From: Hymenolepis diminuta | Taxonomy: Eukaryota; Platyhelminthes; Cestoda; Cyclophyllidea; Hymenolepididae | Length of the DNA: 64,000 nucleotides | Direction: 5' to 3' | Assembly (NCBI GenBank): GCA_900708905.1 | Contig: CAADRB010000040.1 | Coordinates: 737,265 to 801,264, forward strand | Shown here: positions 41,501 through 53,500 of the stretch, piece after piece | Layout of the letters: each line of letters opens with the position of its first letter | Position numbering within the stretch: the first letter of the stretch is position 1 | Position numbers and translations under genes: made by a program | Notes under the pieces: generated by a model | Told to the model about the DNA's origin: nothing | Database searches by the model: none | What the model saw: only the letters and a program-made list of their open reading frames with translations

Positions 41501-44500
41501 ACAAGCTTTACTATTATCATCAATGACAAGGAAATAACTACAATTCTTAATTGCGGCAAAGGAGTAAAATTAACTAATAGGCGGTGAGAGAAACGGGCTG
41601 GAGCAGTTGGGAGTGAGGTGATGACGTTAAGACCGTCCTAGTTCATTTGATTATTGGTTTCCGGTTGTACACTTTCTATTTATTGGATATAATTTACTGG
41701 TTGTATTTTTATTATTATATATTTACAAATATCAGTTTTTTCTGGCCTAATTTCTTAATGTTTGTCAACGAAGAGGCTTTCCTGTCATATCTATCTTCTA
41801 TCAAAAGTGATTGGGGCTTTTTTTCCGGTTTTAAAGTGCTAATTTTAATTAAACAAGAAGTCATCTTAACTAAATGGACCGTAGTGCTAGATTTCGACTT
41901 TTCCTATAATCATTCCCAGTAGAGTGAGCAATATCCACTTTCTGTTAGCAAGACTTTCCTTTGCGAAAAATGGAACAAATTTCTAACTGAAAAATCGCCT
42001 TCCGGCATTCTCCGACTCAAACGTTAACTGTGATTTAATTTCTAACCTCGAAGACTTCTACTTCTCCTTCCGTTTTACAATTAGGAAAATGCTCGTGTAA
42101 ACTTTGTAACGTTCTTATGCTGTTTCATGCCATTTGTATCGAAGTTTAATGGATAAATTGTGTCCAGCTATTATGCTTTTTTGAATTTTCTTTCTATTCA
42201 GTTAATCCGGCTTTTAGATGCATGTAAACTATTTTCAATTTACGATGAAGATATTCGGACATCTAGTTAATTTGAACGACCCTCTCTGTTGATGAGATTT
42301 AAACCCATCTTCAGATTCCTACACCACAAACTCATAATCTGGACATTTTTCTGGGATAAAAAGAGCTGTTGAATTTTACTCAGCTTCCTTACATTATCTG
42401 TTCAAATGTTTTTTCCATTTCTATTAACAGCTGTCAGTCAAATTCTATATTTATCCGAAACTCCAACTTCAAGCTTATTTTCTGTTTATAAGAATAAATT
42501 CGAAATTTCAATTCTGTAACAATTTCTATCGAAAATTAAAATTAGAAATTTTGTAAAGTCCCAGTAGAATTGCATTATAGCAATTTTCTTTCTATGCATT
42601 TGTGAAGCCATAGATCACGTGTTCGATACCCATCAGTGTACACTAAAATGTTTTCTGACCTCAATTGTTAATAGTGACCAATATAGGGATGACATAATGC
42701 GAATTTCTTGCTGTTTAAGTCCACAAATGCTTCTCTGTCCAAGATGAGCGTTGAAGTTCATTTCCTTCCACGAGTATAGATTGGTAGAATAGAAACTTTA
42801 TGAGCAAGTGGCACATTCATTAACTTACCCGTCTGCGATGTCAAAGGTCATGGATTCGATGCTCACTGGTGCACTCCAAGTGAAAGGAATGACCAGCAGC
42901 AACGATCAAGTATTGCTAATTAAGGGGTGAAAGGCCTCTTGATGCTACTGGTTTGCGATTTATTATCGGTCGCGGGTAGGTTAGCAGAAACTTAACATAT
43001 TGATGCGTCACTATCATATTTACAGTGGTCTCGCAAATTTAATAAAACTTTTGTATTCTGGCTTACATTCAGGATCGAAAATATCTCAGAAATTCCCCTT
43101 CGTTGTCTGTTAAAACTGTATGAAACAGATCCCCAAAGACAGCCCTTGTTCTACCTTAATTGAATAGACATAGTCAGTTACACCCAGTCATTTTACTTAG
43201 GGTATAATCGGGCTGGCAATTTAATGGCCTTGGATAATGGGTTATAGAAATCTCGGGGCCTCAACAGTGCCTACTAAGCTTGAGCTGAAGAAAAATCGTA
43301 ATGTCAAACATTCAGGATGGCACAATGCATCAGTAGGCTAACTTAAGATCAATTCTGATATGTTCTGTCCAGTTATCATTCAATTTCCCTAGTTTTCACC
43401 TAACCCAGGTGAAAAATGAATTCGTTGAAACGCACAACTGTTTCCTGCATTTGTCAGGCGCCGGCTATAAAATTTCATTGACCAGTTTTCTATGTTATTT
43501 CGTAATTGGTAAAGAGATTGCTGTATTTCTGCTCTGCCAAATGTGTAGGTATAAATGGCTCCCCATAAATAATTCTCTCTTCAATACGACTAATAGTTTA
43601 TATTTTCGTCTCTTTAGTAAATTTAGTGAGTGTGTAATCCAGTGGAAGTGATGGTTTGTCCCATTCCGGACAAATTTTAAACCTATTTGGAAAACGGGAA
43701 GTCTATATGTTGTTTTGTTTTGTTGGCCAAGTGTTTTGATTGTGACGTCTTGGCGATAAGTCCTAGTTTCAAAGTAAAGGTCGGCTGCAGGTGATCAAAT
43801 AGGTATTACTGGTTAGGAGCCAATGAAGAATACTTTTAGTCACTCACTTGTATTATCCGTTTATAGATCCGTTTTTTGGCGCAGGTTTCAAACCTTACTT
43901 GTTTAGTTTTCTGTGCGATTTTTTGTGCTAAATCCTTTAAATCTCGCTTTAGATTTGCTTGTTTCTTTAATATTATGCTTTAGAGAAATTAGTAAAGTGC
44001 ACGCGTTTTTAATCTTTGTCTTCATATCCAGTCCTTTGTATTTCAGTCCTGTTTCATCAGAGCATAGTTTGAATCCTTTAGAATTTTTATCATTATTGTT
44101 ATCATCACAGTAAAACAAAAAAGTTACCCTTGTTATTTGTTGGAAGAAATTGAAATCAGTTGACGGAAGGTTTAACAAATGGTAAAGGAAAGTTGATCAA
44201 AAATCGATGTCAAGGTATCAAGGAGTCTTAATTCATTTGCTTTTTGGATTCATGGTGTACAATATTTACCAAATGGTGATTCCAATTCCCTTAATTGCAG
44301 CAAACGCTTGTCTGCAATGTTCAATGCTTATGGACAGTTTTTTAATCAAGAAGGGGTCGGTCTTGCTGCTTCAACTGATTTTTCTTCCAACGGTTGGGAA
44401 GGCAAAATGATCATTCAAAATAATATTTGTCAGGCCGCAGCTGCACGTAGTACTGATGAGCTAGATGGACATTTTAAGTTGGTTGAGCTCCGTAATCTGG

Positions 44501-47500
44501 AATAAAAACTTATCTGACTTTAAAGCGAACTCGGATAGACTTTGGACATGCTTGATATTTCTTAATATCATGTATTTTAGAATCATATCTATTTGCAGGA
44601 TACGATGATAAAACCCATTTATCCTTAACTTATACGTGGAGGATTGATTCAAGCTAATCTTTTCATAACTTCACTTCTGCTTTGTACTTCTTAATAATAA
44701 AAAATAACTTTTTAAAGTAGTGGGGTTTGTCATTTCTGGGATACTAAACTTGTATAGTCAATAACCTATATCAGCCTTCGTGAAGTGAGATCAGTTGTTT
44801 CACCGATTAAGCTACTGACACCTTGTATCTTAAACCTATGGATGATGCCCATTTAATGGTTTCACAAAGCAAAATAGAAATAAAGTTTGCAATAAATGAA
44901 GTTTGTTTTGTCCGCACGACGTTTATTAAGGAATGAAATTGAGAAGGAAAGATTGTTGTCTTGAAATGTCTTTCTTTTAATTCCTGTATTAACTAAGCAC
45001 TTTGTGTTCGTAAGACTTGATGAAGTCATTAAGCTCGGTTGAAGACTATTGAGTTGGGTGGTCGAATTCATCTGTTTTGGTTGGAAAATGATGCTTATTA
45101 ATTTGTAAATCTACTCCAGATTAAAAGTTTTCTTCCCCCACATACTAGACTTGAGGTCGCTTTCAGAAAAGTTGTGTCTGGAAGTATAGGGGATATTGCT
45201 GCATCTGTAAATGTTGCCTTTCATTGTATTAATAGAGCAGCTGACATTGATTCCTTTCTCACTGGAGAAACCTACCTCAAACTCATCGAAGGGGAATGTT
45301 CGAAATTTGATCTTTATGAAATTTTACAATTTACATATTTGCTAGACATCATGAGGGACGCCTTTGAATGAGACAGTAGATGTATATGACATTATCTTTG
45401 CTGTATTACTATGCTTTGAAATAGTGCTAATCAGTAGTTTGGAAATCTCGTCGGATGCAACAAGTGTGCAAAGAAGAAATTGATAATGCAACCACTCTTA
45501 TAATATGTGCTACCAGATGTTTACTTTCATGACTATTCCAAATTCAAGGCTGCTCAGAGAAATGAAGAGAAAATGTTCCCGCAAACAAAATTTTCAGAAC
45601 TAAAGTTGCATTTCAAAGATGGAAATGAATTGCAGAAAAGACAGAAAAGATAATCACTAAGACTTGTAGAGCTCTTTAATCCTAGTCATTATATTGATAT
45701 GATTTTTAAATAAATGGAATTATTAAGTTCATTTGCATATCCATGCATTTTTATTCATTGCTCATGCATTTAATAACAATTGAAAGTATTTTTTCTTGAG
45801 CTAGACAGACTTCTGAGATGGAACATCTTTTCAACTGTAAGATGGTTAGTTTGGAATGGCTAAAATGCACATTTAATATGAATGAAATCGATTGGGCTAT
45901 AGTCACCAAGATCCTTCATTCTTAATATCCTTAAGTAAACACAATTCTGTTTTTTACCTAGACGGTTATTAAATTTAACATTTATCTGGTGGTGCAGTAG
46001 GATATTTATTAGTTGGATTTACTTATCACAGTGTTTTTTCTGCCTGTCCGGTCAGTCATAAATCGGGTAAACTCGGTCCACTATCTAACGGCTCTGCCTA
46101 CCTACCTACCCACATGGTCATTAAAACGTATGCCTATCTCTCTCTAACCGAAGTCGTAAATTTCACGATAAAATAACTAACCGCGATGGTGACTGGGGAA
46201 AAAAACTCCCCTATCCTCTTTCTCTATTCGAGTTTGTGTGGAAGTCAAGCGAATAATTCAGTTTCTTCATTCTTTACCACAAAAGGAGATGGAATGATAA
46301 CAAGAACAGACTAATAATAATATCCAGAACCTATCTGGGAATAAGGTGCGCCTATCTATTGTTATTTATCTTGCCTTCATTTCTCTCTTGAGTAGATTTA
46401 AATAGCTGATCTTGTTAGTTTCAATGCTCTAGTTACAAAAAAAGAAGAAACTATTATAAAACCAGGATCTTGAATATACAGATTTTTGTTAATTAAGGGT
46501 TATCATCGATCATATTAATCGATTTGATGATACCTGGCTTCAATCCCTGCAAAGGTAAGAAGAAATTCGGTCTGTGAATTTCAGACGGCAGGTGCACATC
46601 TTTCAATATAGCATTTACTAGGGGAAGGGGACTTTAATGCTGAGACAGTTGCGGTTAGGTTCTCTTTATCTTTTAAAGCATCATTCTTCTCGTATTTTTC
46701 GGAGCTTCTGTTAGGGCTTAGCTTTCAAAGCGAGCTGCTGAAAATTTTAGTAGATGTTGTTTTTCGAGAGCTTCAAATTGTATTTGCATAATCTCACATT
46801 TACGATCCAGTCCAATTTCTTCTGAATGTAGAAAAACGCGTACAAAGAAATTACCAAGTTTTAAAGATTGGGTGGTAGTGTCACTCCCATCCTTGCAGAG
46901 CCATTATGCAATGAGACTTTTCATTTGAATGTCCACGATATCAGGATGATACTAGGTTACCTGATTTTGCTTTGATATTTGATTTTATCCAAGTATCATT
47001 TTGAATAATCGTGAGTCTGTCATAACTTCTAGTTAGTGTCTGAGTTGTGAAGTTTCGCGAGTTCGAATCTCCGCTTAATGTTCCCTCCAGTGAAGCTGTT
47101 TCAACAAAATTTGAGATATTAATACTGCTCTCCCATACAAAGATTTTTAGAAAAAAGTCAGATTCTTATAAGGGGAAGTCAGAAATTTTGCTCAATTCAT
47201 GCCAACTGTCTATTTATCACTTTTGGATTGTCGTCACATTTTCCCCATTTAAAATAATCAGTAGAAGATTAAGCGCCGCATGGGAGTTCCCATAATTCGC
47301 TCTTTTGTGTGTGAAGGAGAACTGGCGCAAACAGGACAAGCAGCTACTATTCCTCCCATCTCCCCGTTTAACACCCGAAGACGGGGAGAAAATAACCAAC
47401 TGTCTTCCCTCCCCATATATGATTCATAGACCACGAGGCGTTTGCCGACGATTGAAAATATCTCGTCATTTTAGTGTTCTAGTGTGGCTTTTCTTTCCGC

Positions 47501-50500
47501 TTGCCTGCTACATGTATTCTTCTTTTCTTCCGTATCTTAACAGGCGGCTGATAATTTATCATTTTGCATCCGTCCGGCTGGCTTCTTCTTTCTTACCACA
47601 CATGGACGCTTGGTTTCATTTTTGATGTTTTTAGACTTCTACTAAAGTATTCAATTAATTGATATTCCGCTACTCTGGGTGATTTTCATTTTGCCATTGT
47701 GAGAAAATGAAAAGGAACTTTCTGGATGCTGACTGATTAATTAAGGTCACGTATTTTTTGGGCCTTTACTGCCATTCATTAGTGTTTGACTGCTTCTTTT
47801 TTCTGATTCTTTAGATTAGTGCCAATTAATATTGGGCTACTGAGAAGGTTTTTATTTTGTCATTGTGAGAAAATAAAATTTTGAACTACGTTCTGGATTC
47901 AGACTGATATGAATGGCGGTCTCGTAGCTTTTTGGTATTCGCGCTGCAGTCTGTCTACTGTCTCTTGACGTCATAATTTATTTCAAGAAAAATGGTTGAC
48001 TAATGTCACCTTGTTGGAACGGAAGCAGAGAAGTAACTGTCTATTTCAAAAGTCCAATAAATACTTGTCTATTTTATAAAAAGTGGCACAGAAGGGACGT
48101 GTAAATTCGACTTTTACATAAGAATTCATCGCAGCTATTTAACCCACGCGAGTTTGAATTTTTCCGGACGCCCCTTAACAGTCTGTGCATTGATCCACCA
48201 CTATCTTTGCGCTCTAACAACTTGTGTCAAGATACCATAGTGTGCTGATAACTTAGTGCTTTCTTTATAGGTGTCCATAACTTTGTGTGTGTCGATGGCG
48301 TTGCAGTCTGTGTCCGTCAACAAAATCAGGGGTCACAGATTTCTCAACTAAGAGGAAAGTTAGATAGCACTTCTCTTCCGCAGACAATTAACTCACCAAT
48401 CAGATGTCTGAAAATGATCATTTTGAATTCGATGAAGTTAATGATGACCCCTATGCAATTTTTAACCCGGTTATTTGATATTTGATATCATTTATTGTAT
48501 ATGCCTTACAATACATTCACATGCAAGTTTTATACATTTCAATGTAAACTATGCTGCTGTAGATCATTGTTAATTAGCAGGTCCTAACCGATTAATTGTA
48601 ATATGCTAAGACTTGTAGTTAGCTGAAACATTGCTTCGTTAATACAGAGAATGACGTGACTTCGTTTGTTATCACTATTATTTGACCATCGATTCTCAAA
48701 TGATTGACTTCCGCTTTTTCCATGTAGGCTGACTGACACAAAACTAACTTGCACAAACTCCGAGTGTGAGCTAAATATGCGCCCCTAACTTTGACGTTCT
48801 ATCTGTTACCATTTATTACCTTTCGCGTTACTTATAAGATTTTATAAGTTTCGTTCTAGTTTTCCTTTTTCTCACTCTTTATACGAGGTACCCAGTAGTA
48901 GTATTCTGCCTTTTAATTAAAACAAATTGAGGGAAGTGTACACACACCTCATAAAATGTTGGTTTGATTAATGAGTATAGAGAGAGTAAGGGATTAAGAT
49001 ATCTGTCCACCTTAGAAAGTAGTAGTTGTAAGTGGTTTCCCCAATTCTATAAACCTGAACCTGAAATAAAAGCCTACCCAATTTGGTATGATTCTCGCTT
49101 ATGCAATTCACAGTCATCAAGGCACATAAATATAGGCAAAAGACCTACAATTTTAATCGTAGGTTAGCATCTGAACGCCCAAAATGGCAAATTAACTAAG
49201 AAAACAAAGAAGTCGTGTGTAATGTAGTCATGTTGTCAAAGTGTTTGAATTCTAGAAGCGTTGATTGGTCCACTTTCTCTTAAACGGGATGATTCGTACT
49301 ATAGTATTCAAATGTTTCATTATTTGATCTCAGGTTTTCCGTAACATTCAGCGTTTGTTCACTGGTTGATTTGATTGATCGACTGATAATGACACTTTAA
49401 TTCACTTTCTTGCAGCCATGACCGAGTCAATCAGACTATGCAAGGTACTTTAAACATTGCAGACCACACTAGATTTCACCCAAGAACAATTCTTTTCAGT
49501 TTTTGGCAGCACTGTTAAATTTAAAGTAGAATTTGACCGCTTGTCAGTTTTCTGTGCCTTTGATGTCTTTTCATCAAACCCTAGGTCTACAGGTTTACGC
49601 TGTCTATATGTATTTCGGACTAATTTACTATTATCGTCGCCTTGATCTTTTACTTAGGGAAAAAAGAATTTGACTTTTAGGTTGGGGCGATTTATTTTTA
49701 CTCTTATTTTATTGACATTATTCTGGTGATGGACTTTTTCAGAGATAAATCGTACTATTCCTATAGCATTTTCCTAACACAACTCATGCGAAACTTTAAG
49801 GGATGCTGGTTAACACAATTATATAGTGATAGACGTTGTTCTACGTTCAGTGTCAACTGTAAATTCAGAAGAAAGAATTACTGTAAATTTAAATACATTT
49901 TGCTACATTAATTAATCAGAATTTGGACTTAAATGTTCGTCATTCCTACATTATGATCAATTAATTTAAAACCGGTCTTTAATTATTCAAATATCCGTTG
50001 CAAATAAAAGACAGGAATAAAAACTTTCAGTCAGTGACTACTATACAATCGAAGATAAATTCTGCACATATAATCTCCTTACGTTTTATATCTTTTCGAA
50101 TTTTTCTATCTTTAGGATCAGTTGGATCGTGAGGCGATAGAACGCATTACTTTGATAGTACTGGTGACAGACGCTCTCACCCAGCCCATCTTCACGTCCA
50201 CCGCCACCGTATCGATTGAAGTGCTGGATGAAAATGACAACAGTCCGGTATTTGTCAATCCACCTGCTAATATGCAAAGTGGTGACCTGGCACATGCATT
50301 CACTGTCCGAGAGAATTCACCCAAATACACTCGACTTAGTGGACGACTGGAGGCTAGGGATCCAGATGCTGTAAGTTTTAATTTTGGCAATATTTCTCAT
50401 TCAAATGATCTAATTCGAATGCCTTCACTGGGAAGTAATACTAAACTCGGTTAGATGAGCTACTTTAAGAGTCCGACTGAGTTAGGCTTAGAAATTCCTT

Positions 50501-53500
50501 TACAAAAATAGATTTCTTTCTAAAGGGTAACGGGATATGACAGCCTTTCCCAAATGCGAATATTAAGAGCTGAGTTGGACAAACACAGTGACATAAGAGG
50601 GAAGTTTAGGTATTGGGAATTGAAAGAGGAAGGAAAATGCGTCAATACTGAGTCAGCGGAACCGGGATTATGGGAGTTGAGGAACTGTTAAATGACTTGA
50701 AAAAATTTTCTTGGATGCTATGTAATACTAGAAGTAATAGATTTCGGATCATTTTTATTCGAACGCATTGTTATATCGAGCTTAGGAATTTTCTCTTCCT
50801 AATATAAATGAGCGTTTGTTTCCTGCTTATTGCTTCAAGTCAATCATCACTCTACTTCCCCTTTTGGTGATTAATAGAAAAATTTGATTTAATATTTGGA
50901 CGTTTTGATATATACTGAGACAGATTAATAAATCATAACCTATCTTACATTTTGGCCTAATCAGCTCTTGGTGTTCTACTCTTAAACTTCGGTTAACTCC
51001 TACAATTTACAATTGGCAACAACCTCTTCTGTGGAAGTACAGAAATTTAGACACTATTGTCGTCAGTTGGCAAATCTTATATTCATTCACAACTCAGAGT
51101 TCAGATAGGTTACACGTTTAGTGAATTCAAGTTGCAATTGTCCATGTTTATTTTATTGTGTTGCTCAAAGACACAATGGGAGCAACACTTTTCAACCATA
51201 AATCTATCTAAGCCTTGAAAATAAGTCAAGCGCGATATAAGTTGACTGTCCCAATTTTGGTCAAGTCATTCAGTTGTTATAATAGGTGGCTAGAAGAAAA
51301 AGTGGGTCAGTTCTAGCTCAGTCCAGAGCTCCCGTTTGGTGACTACGGCAATTTTGATTTGGTGTTGATGTGGTCACCACAACTTAATTTCCACGGATTC
51401 GATAGCTATTGCTTAGTGGGATGATAAACTTGCTAAGGTTAGTAGAATGTAAATATTTTTAATCAAAAACGTTCCCCTCTAACTAAGATAAGCGTTGGGA
51501 GACACTTTTCTTCCAGGAGCTCTGAATGCTTTTTACAAATTATTCCTTTTAAGTAATGCTAGTCTGTGAAGTAGATCATATCCTTATTCGGACACGTTAT
51601 GATCAATGTAAGGTGAACTGCTTGTTGGATTAGTTCGTTTTCGTGTGCCCATTTTTACAAGACCCATATTGAGGACAGTGTTGTAAACCCCGACTAGTTC
51701 AAAGTTTTTACTACTGCGTGCGCGCCTGGACCCCCTGTCTAAAGTTACTGCTCCGTGTACACTTCGACCTACCCCTGAAAGTATCATTGTTTGTCGTTGC
51801 GTGTGTCACAGTGAACAAATAAAAGGCCACCCCCATGTCTTTGTCTTTTTTTCAACGTGCCGAACGTGAATTTAAAAGTCGGACTGAGTTTTTATTAACC
51901 TTGTATGTGGTATCTACTAGTGGATTAGCTTGATTAACTGGATGTTTTCATTGTAATCAAATCATTTTTGTTGTTTGGCAAAGTTATTTCTCTTGGGCCA
52001 CGTTTTAAGAGTAGTGATGTTGTTTATTTCTTAATCTTAAATGACTTTTCTCTCCAATTAGAAATTCATACTGGAATTAGGTTATTCATAATCTTAGATA
52101 TATCTTTTTAATCGTCTTCATTATTAATATTGAAAGGTAGAATCTCTGTCTCATATATTTGAGAGCACGAATGAATTCAATGCATTGGCACTCTGATATT
52201 GAACTTTGCATTAATCTTGGGCGCTATTGTGCTACAGACACAGCTAAATGAACTCAGACCTATTAGAACCTGTAGGGAGAACGCTGGAGTACTACATTCC
52301 CAGCGAAGATTAACTAGTTATGGGAATATTGACAGCTGTGAAGTCAATCCACCTCCTGATGGATGGAAGTTTTGTCCAGATTATTCATTAAGATATCAAG
52401 GGCAGCGTGCGCCTGCATACTGATATGACTAATAGACCAAGTGGGGACCATCTGTAACGGGTTCATGTAGGACCCAGATATTAACCCTACGTCATGTTGT
52501 TCAGCGTCCAATCAGAACGAAAGAGAAGCTAGATTTGGAGTAATCTCAAGGTTTCCCCTCTTAAACAAAGTAAAGGCTGAATTAGGCTTCCATACCTGAT
52601 TTAAGTTATCGTTTATACGTTATGTTCATGCATACGATGACAAAGAAAGAATTTTGTACGAAATCATAAAAAACATATTGAGAACAAGAATAAATATTAA
52701 AAGGTTAATGCTATGCAACTTATCAACTCAAAATAAGGGACATTATGAAACCTCTGTTCTATTATGCTTATTAACCATTTCTAGGGAGAGAACGGTCGAT
52801 TACTGTTCTATATTCGTTCCGTCTGGGCATTAAAGACACCCGCCAGTCAACGCGGTATCTCCTTCGGTGGCAACATGATAGACAACAGTGCACCAGGTCG
52901 TCAACTAATCGATCCTGTCAAAATCTTTCAAATCACTCCCGACGGGGGTATTGAGACGCTGGTAGAATTCGATAGAGAACAAGTGGCAATGTATCTGCTC
53001 TCGGTTGGGGTGAGGGATAATGGAAGTAAACCCTACTCCACCTACGCATCGGTGCTTGTTCAAATTCTGGATGAAAATGACAATTCACCAGTGTGGTCAT
53101 TCCCTACTGAAACTGCGAGGCAGATTAATATTACTACGGCCAACCCACCTGGATCACTAGTTGCTAGACTTCAGGTTGGTTTTCGTGATTTTGCGATTGT
53201 AACTGCTTCATTTTTTCTGTCTGATCGAAAACCACAGTTGCTTGGACTTGGAAATATAAGTGATCTTACTAATTAAATTGAAAGCAATGGTAAGACGAAA
53301 TGGGCAAGCTGAACAAAGTTAGGTTAAATCATGATAATGAAATTAAGATGCCTATCTTTATTCAACGTCTGTTCATTGGTCTAAATATTGCCGCTGAGGA
53401 ATGATCGTAATATGTGAAATGATCATTCTTATATTTGTCAAGGATGGTCCTTGACAGTATACAAATAAAGGGGTGACTAATTCCAAGTCTATTACAATGA

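Larger units (their letters stand above)
38515..50115 (+). other. Protocadherin intron 1 (11.6 kb)
   Basis: Donor GTGAGT at 38515 and acceptor ctttag ending at 50115, phase 0. The joined peptide TGVLRTSR-DQLDREAIER is a normal continuation of a cadherin repeat. The intron is AT-rich with a marked excess of T over A on the plus strand. It holds tRNA-like SINE copies (38941, 42600, 42800, 47020, 48295 and perhaps 44740), an open stretch of 90 codons at 45102-45371, a dispersed-repeat copy at 45438-45735, a tandem duplication at 47652-47985 and a small GC-rich hairpin at 47359-47389. I found no further exon that would fit phase 0 on both sides. Confidence 0.9.

Noticed and set aside
47305..47625. 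106-codon frame in a GC-richer patch of intron 1
   Set aside because: Not recognisable, no cadherin motifs and no good splice borders in phase 0.
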